Part shown: positions 35,623 through 44,487 of the stretch, one piece after another | How the letters are laid out: each line of letters starts with the position of its first letter | Numbering within the stretch: position 1 is the first letter of the stretch | Source: Actinobacteria bacterium HGW-Actinobacteria-1 | GTDB lineage: Bacteria; Actinomycetota; Coriobacteriia; Anaerosomatales; Anaerosomataceae | Length of the DNA: 64,000 bases | Reading direction: 5' to 3' | Assembly: GCA_002841355.1 (NCBI GenBank) | Contig: PHFB01000008.1 | Span: 1 to 64,000 of the forward strand | Notes under the pieces: generated by a model | Told to the model about the DNA's origin: nothing | The model's database searches: none | Seen by the model: the letters and a program-made list of their open reading frames with translations, nothing else | Made by a program: the position numbers and the translations under genes

Positions 35623-35960
35623 GCACGCTCGATGCCATCCTCAACACCGTTGCGGCACTTCTGTGCATCGTTGGCGCCTTCTTCTTCTTCGTGGGCACCG
35701 TAGGCGTTCTGCGCCTGCCGGACTTCTACTCCCGCACACATGCGGCGACCAAGTGCGACACCGTGGGAGCTGGTTCGGTACTGCTGGGTCTGGCGCTCCT
35801 ACAGGGGTTCGATCCTGCCACGCTGAAGCTCCTGCTCCTTGCCGTGCTCGTTCTGATCTCCAGTCCAACAGCAGGTCATGCGCTTGCGAGGGCGGTCTTC
35901 CGCGGAGGGCTGGAGCCGTGGACCCGTCCCGGGCACCGGACGGGAGGGGGAGTCTCATGA
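35619..35960 (+). CDS. mrpG: Mrp/Mnh cation antiporter subunit G
   Basis: This 113-residue protein has three membrane helices and the MnhG signature GTVGVLRLPDFYSRTHAATK (about 27-46) plus SSPTAGHALARAVF (about 80-93). It is a structural subunit of the antiporter. The GTG start overlaps mrpF by four bases and the stop overlaps the next ATG by four bases, as between most genes of this operon. Confidence 0.94.
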   Translation: MSTLDAILNTVAALLCIVGAFFFFVGTVGVLRLPDFYSRTHAATKCDTVGAGSVLLGLALLQGFDPATLKLLLLAVLVLISSPTAGHALARAVFRGGLEPWTRPGHRTGGGVS

Positions 35961-36199
35961 GCCAGGCGTTCGACCTGCTGCTTGTCGGGCTGCTCATCGC
36001 GTGTGCCATCGCGGTCATCCGCACGAAGGATCTGCTCGGCGCGACGATCATCTTCTCGGCATACAGCCTGGTCATGTGCTTGATATGGCTGCACCGCGGC
36101 GCCCCGGACGTTGCCATGACCGAAGCGGCGGTCGGCGCTGGCGTCACGACGGTGCTCTTCCTAGTCACCATCGGGCGGACTGTGAGGCGCGAGAGATGA
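35957..36199 (+). CDS. MbhD/DUF4040-type antiporter subunit
   Basis: This 80-residue protein with three membrane helices corresponds to the DUF4040 (MbhD) segment that in classical Mrp complexes lies inside the C-terminal part of MrpA. Signature elements are IRTKDLLGATIIFSAYSLVM and APDVAMTEAAVGAGVTT (about 50-66), whose Glu is conserved in the family. As a separate gene it gives the operon an Mbh/Mbs-like archaeal arrangement. ATG overlaps mrpG by four bases; the stop overlaps the MnhB gene by four bases. Confidence 0.9.
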   Translation: MSQAFDLLLVGLLIACAIAVIRTKDLLGATIIFSAYSLVMCLIWLHRGAPDVAMTEAAVGAGVTTVLFLVTIGRTVRRER

Positions 36200-36921
36200 A
36201 ACGCGCCCTGACAGCCGCCTTCCTGGTGTTAGTGTCACTGCCGCTGCTGTACGCCATGTCGCAGCTTCCGCAGCACGGCAGCGCAACATCTCCGGCGTAC
36301 ACCCACATCGCGCCACGCTATCTCGAGAGGGGTCCCGAGGAAGCGGGTGCCGAGAACGTGGTGACCGACGTGATCCTGAACTACCGCGGCTTCGACACCA
36401 ACGGTGAAGTCACGGTCATCTTCACGTCGCTCGCCGCGGTGTTTGCAGTGCTCCTGGCGGGCCGCGAGGGCGACGAACGGTCCGCCAGCGAGCCAAGGGC
36501 ACGCACTACGCCGGAAGTGAGTCCGGTAGCATCCTTCGTCGTAAGGCTGCTCTCGCCGTTCGTGGCCATCTTCGCCGTTTACGTTGTCATGAACGGTCAC
36601 ATCTCCCCGGGCGGTGGATTCCAGGGAGGCACGGTGTTCGGCGCACTGCTGATCCTGGCGACGGTCGTGCTCGGCAAGGCGACTGCGGAGAAGCTCCAGC
36701 CGGCGCGCATTCGCGGGCTGCTGCAGGCGGCAGCTCCGCTGACATTCATCGCTGTGGGAGTTGCTGGACTCATCATGTTCGGTGACTACCTGGCGTTTCC
36801 GAAGGCCGCCGCACTCGCGTGGGTGCGTACCCTCTGGCTGATCGTCATCGAGATCGGGATCGGCGTCGGTGGTGCGTCGATCATCTCGGCGATCTTCTGG
36901 CAGATGGGGGGCGACCGATGA
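36196..36921 (+). CDS. mrpB: MbhE-MnhB fusion-type antiporter subunit B
   Basis: This 241-residue protein has an N-terminal MbhE-like part (about 1-95; VTDVILNYRGFDTNGEVTVIF), which classical Mrp systems carry at the end of MrpA. The MnhB domain follows (about 105-241), with the family loop NGHISPGGGFQGGTV (about 134-148) and four membrane helices. A charged cytoplasmic linker (about 92-112) joins the two. It overlaps both neighbours by four bases. The subunit is structural and contributes to the ion path between antiporter modules. Confidence 0.92.
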   Translation: MKRALTAAFLVLVSLPLLYAMSQLPQHGSATSPAYTHIAPRYLERGPEEAGAENVVTDVILNYRGFDTNGEVTVIFTSLAAVFAVLLAGREGDERSASEPRARTTPEVSPVASFVVRLLSPFVAIFAVYVVMNGHISPGGGFQGGTVFGALLILATVVLGKATAEKLQPARIRGLLQAAAPLTFIAVGVAGLIMFGDYLAFPKAAALAWVRTLWLIVIEIGIGVGGASIISAIFWQMGGDR

Positions 36922-37271
36922 TCGTCCACCTGTGGCAGAACATCGACTACGTCGCCTCGGTCGTGTTGTTCTGCATCGGGCTCTACTGCGTGATCACCAA
37001 GAACAACCTCATCAAGAAGTTCATCGGACTCAACATCATGGAGACGTCGGTGTTCGCGTTCATCGTCGCACTCGGCGTGGTCGATGGCGGGGACGCCCCG
37101 ATCATGGGCGCCGGAGCGCGGGCGCCATTCACCAACCCGATTCCTCAAGCGTTGATTCTCACCGGCATCGTAGTCGCGGTCAGCACGACCGCGCTCGCCC
37201 TCAGTCTCGTTATCCGCATCTATCAGCATTGCGGCACCATCGAAGCCGACGAGCTGAGGGAGATGGAATGA
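36918..37271 (+). CDS. mrpC: Mrp/Mnh cation antiporter subunit C (NuoK-like)
   Basis: This 117-residue protein with three membrane helices is homologous to NuoK of complex I. Signature elements are IGLYCVITKNNLIKKFIGLNIM (about 21-42, including the conserved helix-2 region) and PIPQALILTGIVVAVSTTAL (about 75-94), the typical MnhC helix 3. The ATG overlaps mrpB by four bases; mrpD follows after one base. Confidence 0.94.
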   Translation: MIVHLWQNIDYVASVVLFCIGLYCVITKNNLIKKFIGLNIMETSVFAFIVALGVVDGGDAPIMGAGARAPFTNPIPQALILTGIVVAVSTTALALSLVIRIYQHCGTIEADELREME

Positions 37272-37272
37272 G

Positions 37273-38757
37273 ATGACGCCATCGTCGCTGCTCGTGGGCA
37301 TCATCGTCGTGCCGCTCGCGGGCGCTGTCCTCACACCCGTCATCGGCGGCAAGGCCGGCAAACATGCCTGGACCTGGGCGACCACCGTGATGGTCGCCAC
37401 GTCGGTGATCGCTGCCGCCCTCGTCAACCAGGTTGCGCGGACCGGCCCGTTCTCGGCTTACCTTGGCGGGTGGGAGCGACCGTATGGTATCGAGCTCCGG
37501 TTCGACGAGTTCAGCGCGTCTGTCGCGGTGATCTGCCTGCTCGGCCTCCTGGCGATCGTGTTCTCGCAGAAATACGCCGCCAAGGAGCTACCGCCGGCGC
37601 GCCTTGGCACGTACTACACGCTGCTCCTCCTGAATCTCACCGGCATGCTCGGCTTCGTCGTGACGGGCGACCTGTTCAACCTGTTCGTGTTCATGGAGAT
37701 CCTCTCGCTCTCCGGGTACGCGCTCGTAGCGATCAGCGGGGAGCGCACAGCCGAGATGGCCGCGTTCAAGTACCTGGTGATGGGCGCCGTTTCCTCGCTG
37801 CTCGTTCTGTTCGCAATCGGCCTCCTCTATGCGCTCACTGGCAGTCTGAACATGGCCGATATCAGCGACCGCCTCACCGGATCAGCCGAGGTGCCCGCGA
37901 TGCTGGCCCTCGCGCTGCTCACCACCGGCTTCATGGTGAAGGCGGCGCTCTTCCCGCTGCATGTGTGGCTTCCCGATGCGCATGCCATCGCGCCCAGCCC
38001 GGTGAGCGCGATCCTCTCAGGACTCGTGGTCAAGACGGGGCTCCTCGGCATGATCAGGGTGTATCAGATCTACTACGGCGCGAAGGTGCTCGACCTGAGC
38101 TCGCTCAACACGGTTCTGGTCTGGCTTGGCGCGATCTCGATCGTGATGGGGGCGTTCTTCGCGATCTTCCAGGAAGACATCAAGATGATGCTGGCGTACT
38201 CGACGATTTCGAATATCGGCTACATCGTCATGGGCCTCGGACTTGCGTCGCAGTACGGCATCATCGGCGCGACGGTGCACATCTTCAACCACGCGCTCAT
38301 CAAAGCCACGCTCTTCCTGGGCGCGGGAGCGCTGATCTACCAAACGGGGTACCGCAATCTCAGCGACTTGCGCGGTGTCGGCCGATCGATGCCGTTCACG
38401 ACTGCGGCCATCTCGGTGGGCGCGATCTCGATCGTGGGGATGCCGCCGACAGCCGGATTCCTCTGCAAATGGTACATCGCGCTCGGCGCGGTCCAGGCGG
38501 GGCATCCGGTGTTCGGCGTGGCGCTTGTGTTCGGGGCGTTGTTCATCTTCGTCTACTACATTCGGATGGTTAACTCGTTCTACTTCCAGGCGCCGATCCA
38601 CCCGGAGATCCTCGAGGTGAAGGAAGCTCCGCTCACTATGCTGGCGCCCGTGCTGATCCTCGCGGCGCTCTGCCTCGCGATGGGGTTGCTCGGCCGTATC
38701 CCGCTGAGCTTCATCGAGCCCGCGGTGACCAGACTGCTCGGGACGCTGGGGGGCTGA
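37273..38757 (+). CDS. mrpD: Antiporter-like subunit 1 (MrpD/NuoN family)
   Basis: This 494-residue proton-translocating subunit has about 14 membrane helices. The key charged residues of the antiporter family are present: Glu in FMEILSLSGYAL (helix 5), Lys in FMVKAALFPLHVWLPDAH (helix 7), Lys in SGLVVKTGLLG (helix 8) and Lys in NHALIKATLFLGAG (helix 12). It resembles classical MrpD. It is the first of four consecutive subunits of this family in the operon. ATG 37273 lies one base after mrpC. Confidence 0.94.
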   Translation: MTPSSLLVGIIVVPLAGAVLTPVIGGKAGKHAWTWATTVMVATSVIAAALVNQVARTGPFSAYLGGWERPYGIELRFDEFSASVAVICLLGLLAIVFSQKYAAKELPPARLGTYYTLLLLNLTGMLGFVVTGDLFNLFVFMEILSLSGYALVAISGERTAEMAAFKYLVMGAVSSLLVLFAIGLLYALTGSLNMADISDRLTGSAEVPAMLALALLTTGFMVKAALFPLHVWLPDAHAIAPSPVSAILSGLVVKTGLLGMIRVYQIYYGAKVLDLSSLNTVLVWLGAISIVMGAFFAIFQEDIKMMLAYSTISNIGYIVMGLGLASQYGIIGATVHIFNHALIKATLFLGAGALIYQTGYRNLSDLRGVGRSMPFTTAAISVGAISIVGMPPTAGFLCKWYIALGAVQAGHPVFGVALVFGALFIFVYYIRMVNSFYFQAPIHPEILEVKEAPLTMLAPVLILAALCLAMGLLGRIPLSFIEPAVTRLLGTLGG

Positions 38758-38758
38758 C

Positions 38759-40234
38759 ATGGAAGTCACCGATATCCGTCCGATCCTCGCACCGGCGATC
38801 TCGTTCGCCTGTACCGGCCTCGTGTTCCTCATGGGCCGGAGCACGTTCTGGCGTCGGTTCTGGAGCCTTGGGGCGGCTACCGCCAAGCTCGTGGTCGTCA
38901 TGTCCATGCTGCCGGGCACGCTCAAAGGAACCGTATACGTGTTCAAGCTTCTCGACTTCACGCCCGGCATCGGGCTCGGCTTCAGGGCTGATGCTCTCGG
39001 GATGTTCTTCGCGGTCGTGAGTTCGACGTTGTGGCTGATCACGACCATCTACGCCATTGGCTACATGAAGCCCGAGCACGCGAAGGTGCGCTTCTTCGGC
39101 TTCTTCGCGCTCTGCGTCTCCACCACGATCGGCATCGCCTTCGCCGAGAACCTGCTCACGCTCTTCTTGTTCTACGAGACCCTGACGATTTGCACCTACC
39201 CGCTCGTCATCCACGAAGAGACGCCCGAGGCCATGAAGGCGGGCCGCAAGTACCTGACGTACACCCTCATCGGCGGCGCCTTCGTCCTGCTCGGCTCGAT
39301 CGTCACGTATCAGATGGCGGGGACGCTCACATTGAGCAAGCCTGGCATCCTGTCGCTCTCATCGGGAGTGGGGCCGCTCACCTGGCTGTTCATCGCGCTC
39401 GTCGCGGGGTTCGGGGTGAAGGCCGCCATCATGCCCCTGCACGGCTGGCTGCCAAGCGCGATGGTCGCACCTACGCCGGTGAGTGCGCTTCTCCACGCTG
39501 TCGCCGTCGTGAAGGCGGGCGCGTTCGGGTTGCTTCGCGTCATCTACAACGTGTACGGCGTGGAGCTGCTCAAGAACCTCCCGGTCATCAACTGGCTCGC
39601 GTATCTCGCGGCATTCACGATCCTTGCCGGCTCGTTCATCGCCATCTACCAGGACAATTTCAAGCGACGGCTGGCGTACTCAACGGTGAGCCAGCTCTCG
39701 TACATCATCCTGGGGGCGGCACTCCTCACGCCGTACGGAGCGACGGCGGCCATCGCGCACATCGCGAACCAGGCCTTCGCGAAGATCACGATGTTCTTCG
39801 TCGCCGGTTCCATCCAGCGAACTACAGGCAAGACGCAGATTCACGAACTGGCCGGCATCGGCTACAGGATGCCGTTCACCATGGCCGCGTATACGGTCGC
39901 GGCCTTGAGCTTCATCGGCGTCCCGCTCTTCGCGGGGTTCGTGACCAAGTGGTATCTGTCGCTCGGCGCGCTGCAATCGGGACAGTGGTGGTTTGTCCTT
40001 GTGATGGTGGCGAGTTCACTCCTGAACGCCGCCTACTGGCTGCCGATCATCTATCTCGCATGGTTCAAGGCACCCCCCGGCACGCGACTCGAGCTCCACG
40101 AGGCAAGTCCGACGCTCCTGCTGCCGACCTTGCTGTGCGCCGTGTATGTGATCCTCCTCGGGCTGACGACCCAGGTTCCGGGGCTGCCGTTCTCGCTCGC
40201 GCAGGCGGCCGTCAAGTTCGTCTTCGGTATGTGA
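38759..40234 (+). CDS. Antiporter-like subunit 2 (NuoL/M, MrpA-N family)
   Basis: This 491-residue multispanning protein of the proton-antiporter family has helix-5 Glu in FYETLTICTYPL, followed by HEETPEAMKAG. It also has Lys in FGVKAAIMPLHGWLPSAM (helix 7), Lys in AVAVVKAGAFG (helix 8) and Lys in NQAFAKITMFF (helix 12). The HEETPEAM segment is shared with the next subunit, pointing to a local duplication. ATG 38759 comes one base after the previous stop. It should form one proton or sodium half-channel of the complex. Confidence 0.92.
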   Translation: MEVTDIRPILAPAISFACTGLVFLMGRSTFWRRFWSLGAATAKLVVVMSMLPGTLKGTVYVFKLLDFTPGIGLGFRADALGMFFAVVSSTLWLITTIYAIGYMKPEHAKVRFFGFFALCVSTTIGIAFAENLLTLFLFYETLTICTYPLVIHEETPEAMKAGRKYLTYTLIGGAFVLLGSIVTYQMAGTLTLSKPGILSLSSGVGPLTWLFIALVAGFGVKAAIMPLHGWLPSAMVAPTPVSALLHAVAVVKAGAFGLLRVIYNVYGVELLKNLPVINWLAYLAAFTILAGSFIAIYQDNFKRRLAYSTVSQLSYIILGAALLTPYGATAAIAHIANQAFAKITMFFVAGSIQRTTGKTQIHELAGIGYRMPFTMAAYTVAALSFIGVPLFAGFVTKWYLSLGALQSGQWWFVLVMVASSLLNAAYWLPIIYLAWFKAPPGTRLELHEASPTLLLPTLLCAVYVILLGLTTQVPGLPFSLAQAAVKFVFGM

Positions 40235-40245
40235 AGGGGTGACGT

Positions 40246-41751
40246 GTGGTGGAGACCCAGCTGGTGACATCGATCGTACCGCCGCTGGCGTTCGTGTTGC
40301 CGATTATCGGCGCCGCGGGCGTTGTACCGTTCACCGCTAACGCTCCGCGTCTACGCAAAGCGGCGCTTGCTGCGATCTGTGTGCTCGAGGTGATCGTCGC
40401 GGCGTCCTTCGTTCCCGGTGTGCTGTCCGGGTCCGAGTATCAGACGCACCTCGTGCAGTTGACGCCCCGTATCTGGATGTACCTGCATGTCGATGCCCTC
40501 GGTGCGCTCTTCGGCCTTACGGCGAGCGTCCTGTGGCTGATCGCGCTCGTGTACTCTTTCGGCTACATGGAAGGCGAGCACCGTTTGGGCAGGTACTACG
40601 CGTTCTTCATGCTTGCGCTCTCGTGGACGATGGGCGTCGCATATGCGGGCAACCTGCTCACCTTCCTCATCTTCTACGAGCTCTTCTCGCTGCTCACGTA
40701 CCCACTCATCGTGCATGAAGAGACACCCGAGGCGATGGCGGCGGGCACCAAGTACATCATCTACATCCTCATCGGCGGCAGCCTCGTGCTACTTGCCATC
40801 GTGTTCACGTTCTTCCTGGCCGGCGATCAGACTTTGGCGGCGCAGGGTGGGCTGCTCGCGCTGTCGATGGGCAAAGGCAAGCTCGTCGCGGTGTTCTGGT
40901 GCTTCGTAGCGGGCTTCGGCGTGAAGGCCGCACTCGTACCGCTCCACGGCTGGGTGCCGGACGCGCATCCAGCGGCACCGGCTCCCTTCTCGGCAGTGCT
41001 GTCGGGCGTGATGGTCGCGGCGGGCTCATTCGGCATCATGCGCGTCGTCTTCAACGTCTTCGGTGTGGCGTTGCTGCGCGAGCTCGACGTGATGCGCTGG
41101 CTCACGTACTTCGCGGCGTTCACGGTGGTCTTCGCTGCGCTGCTTGCCGTGAGTCAGGACAACCTCAAACGACGGCTTGCGTATTCAACGATCAGCCAGA
41201 TGGGATATGTCGCGCTCGGCATCGGGCTGCTTGGCGAAGAGGCTGCCACCGGCGCGATCGTGCACATCGCCAATCACGCGTTCATGAAAGGCGCGCTGTT
41301 CCTCTGCGCCGGCTTGCTGATCAAACGAGCGGGTATCCGCAATGTCAGCGACCTTAGCGGCATCGCGCAGAAGATGCCGGTGACAACGGCGGCGTTCGCG
41401 ATCGCAACGCTTGCCATGATCGGCACGCCACCGCTGTCGGGCTTCGTGAGCAAGTGGTTCCTCGGCCTTGGCATGCTCGATGTGGGGCAGCCGTGGTATC
41501 TCGCAGTGCTGCTCGGCGGGGCGCTCCTCGCGGCGGTGTACCTGCTGCCGATTGTCTACGCAGCGTACTTCCGACCGCCGAGCGCAGCGGTCATGGCGCT
41601 GCCGGAGCGGGTGGGCGGTGAGGCACCCGCCAGCATGCTGGTGCCGCTCATTGCCGCAGTTGTGCTCGTCATCGTGCTTGGCATCGCGTCGTCCGTGCCT
41701 GGCATGCCGCTGTCGCTGGCTCGGTTGGCTGCAGGTATCGCGTTCAAGTAG
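40246..41751 (+). CDS. Antiporter-like subunit 3 (NuoL-like, helix-8 lysine absent)
   Basis: This 501-residue multispanning protein is closest to the preceding subunit (shared HEETPEAM motif). Helix-5 Glu (FYELFSLLTYPL), helix-7 Lys (FGVKAALVPLHGWVPDAH) and helix-12 Lys (NHAFMKGALFL) are present. At the helix-8 position, where the other three subunits read VKTG, VKAG or IKAG, this one reads VAAG. That makes it NuoL-like and may change its ion path. The start is GTG 40246 (GTG 40249 also possible) after GAAGGGG. Confidence 0.91.
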   Translation: MVETQLVTSIVPPLAFVLPIIGAAGVVPFTANAPRLRKAALAAICVLEVIVAASFVPGVLSGSEYQTHLVQLTPRIWMYLHVDALGALFGLTASVLWLIALVYSFGYMEGEHRLGRYYAFFMLALSWTMGVAYAGNLLTFLIFYELFSLLTYPLIVHEETPEAMAAGTKYIIYILIGGSLVLLAIVFTFFLAGDQTLAAQGGLLALSMGKGKLVAVFWCFVAGFGVKAALVPLHGWVPDAHPAAPAPFSAVLSGVMVAAGSFGIMRVVFNVFGVALLRELDVMRWLTYFAAFTVVFAALLAVSQDNLKRRLAYSTISQMGYVALGIGLLGEEAATGAIVHIANHAFMKGALFLCAGLLIKRAGIRNVSDLSGIAQKMPVTTAAFAIATLAMIGTPPLSGFVSKWFLGLGMLDVGQPWYLAVLLGGALLAAVYLLPIVYAAYFRPPSAAVMALPERVGGEAPASMLVPLIAAVVLVIVLGIASSVPGMPLSLARLAAGIAFK

Positions 41752-41766
41752 GGGGAGGGGGCGGGC

Positions 41767-44433
41767 ATGGAGGGCACCGAGGTCGCAACTGCGGTCGAGG
41801 CCGTCACCACGGCGTACAGCGCGCTACCGGGTCTGCTCGTGGCGGTGCCGCTCCTCTCGGCGCTGCTGGTGCGACCCCTTGGCAAGCGTTGGCCGAGTGC
41901 GCGAAACGCGCTGATGGTGGGGACGACCGCGGCGACGCTCTTGGGCGCGGTCGCGATGATCGGCCCCGTGAGCGAGGCGCACCGCATCGGGTGCGAGATC
42001 CCGGCGATGCTGGGTACGCTCACGTTCACCGTCGACCCATTCGGCCTGCTCTTCGCGCTGTTCACGACGTTCGTCTGGTTCTGCTCCACGCTCTACTCGC
42101 TCGACTACCTCAAGCATGAGCACGCACACGACCGCTATCACACCACGAGCCTCGTCGTTCTCGCAGCGAACCTGGGCGTCGTGTTGGCTGGTGACCTGGT
42201 CACGCTCTATCTGTTCTTCGAGGCGCTCGGGTTGGTGGCGTTCCTGCTCGTCATCCATACCGAGACCGAGGACGCGAAACGGGCATCGCTCAAGTACCTC
42301 TGGATGACGGTGATCGGCGGGTTCATGCTCGTCGGCGGCATCTTCCTGACGTTCGCGATCGGCGGCGACGGGACGCTTGCACCGATCGTTGCCCGCGAGG
42401 GGACCGAGACGCTGCGCTGGGTGGCGTCCATACTGCTTGTGCTTGGCTTCGGTGTGAAGGCCGGCATGCTGCCCGTTCACGTGTGGCTGCCCGATGCGCA
42501 TCCGGTCGCTCCGAGTCCGGCGAGCGCGCTCCTCTCGGGCGTGATGATCAAGGCCGGCGCGTATGGCATCTTCCGGACCGTGCTCGTGCTCATGCGCCCA
42601 GAAGTGACCGAGCACTTCGATGAGGCGGCGTGGCACTTCACCAGCCAGCTCGGTCTAGTCGTGCTGTGGATCGGCATGGCGACGATGCTCATCGGAGTCA
42701 TGCTCGCCCTCGGGCAGCACAACGCCAAACGGATGCTCGCTTACCACAGTGTGAGCCAGATGGGGTTCATCCTGGCCGGACTTGGAGCTGCGGGGTACCT
42801 GGGCGTGCACGGCGCGATGGGCGTGGCCGGCGGACTCTTCCACGTGGTCAACCATGCGCTCTTCAAGAGCTGTCTCTTCCTCGGCGTGGGCGCGGTGTTC
42901 TTCCGCACGGGGGAGCTCGACATGTACAAGCTCGGCGGCCTGTGGAAGAAGATGCCGCTGACATTCCTGTTCACGCTAATAGCTGCGGCAGGGATCACGG
43001 GTGTGCCGCTGTTCAACGGGTTCGTCAGCAAATGCCTCATCCACCACGCGCTCGTTGAAGCCGCCGAGTACCACGAACTCGCGTCGCTCGCGTTCGCCGA
43101 GAAGATCTTCATCGTGACGTGTGGCGGTACGGCCTGTTCGTTCATCAAGCTCATCGGTTTCGTGTTCCTTGGCAAGCCGAAACAGGAGTATGGCCCGGAG
43201 GTCAAAGACGCTCCGCCGAGGATGCTCACGGCTATGGGGTTCCTCTCGGCTGCGATCATCACCCTTGGCGTCGCGCCGCAGCTGCTGATCAAGGGCATCT
43301 TCGAGCCGGGATCCGAACTCTGGGGCATTCATCCGGCGATTCTCGATGAGTACCTCGAGAAGCTGTTCTTGAGTCCGGCCGACCTCATGAGCGTGGCGCT
43401 CGCATTCGCGATCGGCGCCACCATCTTCGTCGTGGGTATGCGCTTCGGCCTCTTCCACCTCAAAGCCCCGAAGTGGTTCGGTGTCGACTACTGGTACGGG
43501 AAGGCTGCGCTTGGTCTGATCGCGTTCTGCGGGTTCCTCGGCGCGTGGTACGACCTCGCCAGGGGATTCGTCGGCGACGGGCTTCGCTGGTCGATGGCTC
43601 GATACCGCAGCGAATGGAACCGCATCGAGCGCGCGAGACGTCGTCTCGTCATGACGCTCGCGACCGGTGCGCCCGGGCCGAGGGATCAGCATTTCGTGCA
43701 GGGCGCGTACGTCGTGCTCGAACGGGAGCGCCAGGCGACCGTGCGCAGGGCCGTGACCGACGCCATGACGGTCGTGCGCGAGCGTCCCGAGCATGGCGAG
43801 GCGGCGTGCCGGGCATACGTGGACGCCGTACGCGACGTCGCGACGTACATGGCCGGCCGGCTGTTCCACGAGCGGATGGGGGTCGTCTCGGATCTCGTGC
43901 GTTACGGCATGGCCGAGGAGGTCCGGCACGGCTTCGACGGTGTCGTTCGCGATGTCGTGGCTACCCGCGACAGCGTCTCGGCAACAGCGCTTGCGGTCGC
44001 CGATCGGCGGATGGCAGGCGAGAGCGTCACGCGGGAGATCTCGGCCGCTGTCAATCGGATACTGAGCGACGAGCGCTTCGACTCCCGGCTTGCAGCCCTT
44101 GTGGTGATTCCCAACCCGACCGGTCGTGCGGCAGACACCGCCGAGGCGATCCGTCAGGCGCTGCCCGATCTTGCGGCAATCCGCGCATATCGGACCGAGG
44201 GCCTCACCCGGCTGGAGAAGGCGGCGCGCTGGATGAGCGATATCACGCGGCTTGCAGTCGAGGCGATCACGCAAGAGCGCAGCAGCTGGCTCTTTGCGGA
44301 TCATTTCGGCGAGGAGAGCGTTGTGGGCACCCGCCTCGCCATCCAGCGCTATGCACGGGATATGAGTTTCAATGTAGCCGTGATCGTGCTCGTCGCACTT
44401 GCCTTCCTGCTTGCCCTGGGCGTGCGCGCGTAG
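41767..44433 (+). CDS. Antiporter-like subunit 4 with long soluble C-terminal extension
   Basis: In this 888-residue protein, residues 1 to about 600 form a NuoL/MrpA-type antiporter with helix-5 Glu (FFEALGLVAFLL), helix-7 Lys (FGVKAGMLPVHVWLPDAH), helix-8 Lys (MIKAGAYG) and helix-12 Lys (NHALFKSCLFL). Residues about 605-865 form an Arg- and Ala-rich, mostly helical soluble region that I cannot assign, and the protein ends in one more membrane helix (about 868-886). MrpA is also long, but its extra C-terminal part is membrane-bound and corresponds to MbhD/E, which are separate genes here. The extension is therefore something else, perhaps a lateral helix or regulatory arm. It is the last gene of the operon; ATG follows AGGGGGAGG. 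Confidence 0.92.
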   Translation: MEGTEVATAVEAVTTAYSALPGLLVAVPLLSALLVRPLGKRWPSARNALMVGTTAATLLGAVAMIGPVSEAHRIGCEIPAMLGTLTFTVDPFGLLFALFTTFVWFCSTLYSLDYLKHEHAHDRYHTTSLVVLAANLGVVLAGDLVTLYLFFEALGLVAFLLVIHTETEDAKRASLKYLWMTVIGGFMLVGGIFLTFAIGGDGTLAPIVAREGTETLRWVASILLVLGFGVKAGMLPVHVWLPDAHPVAPSPASALLSGVMIKAGAYGIFRTVLVLMRPEVTEHFDEAAWHFTSQLGLVVLWIGMATMLIGVMLALGQHNAKRMLAYHSVSQMGFILAGLGAAGYLGVHGAMGVAGGLFHVVNHALFKSCLFLGVGAVFFRTGELDMYKLGGLWKKMPLTFLFTLIAAAGITGVPLFNGFVSKCLIHHALVEAAEYHELASLAFAEKIFIVTCGGTACSFIKLIGFVFLGKPKQEYGPEVKDAPPRMLTAMGFLSAAIITLGVAPQLLIKGIFEPGSELWGIHPAILDEYLEKLFLSPADLMSVALAFAIGATIFVVGMRFGLFHLKAPKWFGVDYWYGKAALGLIAFCGFLGAWYDLARGFVGDGLRWSMARYRSEWNRIERARRRLVMTLATGAPGPRDQHFVQGAYVVLERERQATVRRAVTDAMTVVRERPEHGEAACRAYVDAVRDVATYMAGRLFHERMGVVSDLVRYGMAEEVRHGFDGVVRDVVATRDSVSATALAVADRRMAGESVTREISAAVNRILSDERFDSRLAALVVIPNPTGRAADTAEAIRQALPDLAAIRAYRTEGLTRLEKAARWMSDITRLAVEAITQERSSWLFADHFGEESVVGTRLAIQRYARDMSFNVAVIVLVALAFLLALGVRA

Positions 44434-44475
44434 CGGGTGACAGTCCTGCCGCGTGCCCGACGTGCGCGGTTCAAG

Positions 44476-44481
44476 TACACT
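44476..44481 (+). promoter_or_regulatory. Candidate -10 box (TACACT) for a leaderless small gene
   Basis: TACACT ends six bases before ATG 44488, the same spacing as the TACGAT box before the UPF0280 gene. No ribosome site fits between. Confidence 0.45.
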
Positions 44482-44487
44482 GTCGCC

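Noticed and set aside
34867-44433. Complex I or membrane-bound hydrogenase operon
   Set aside because: Only antiporter-arm subunits (E, F, G, B, C and NuoL/M/N-like) are present; no hydrogenase, NuoB/C/D/H/I or other catalytic subunit is seen.
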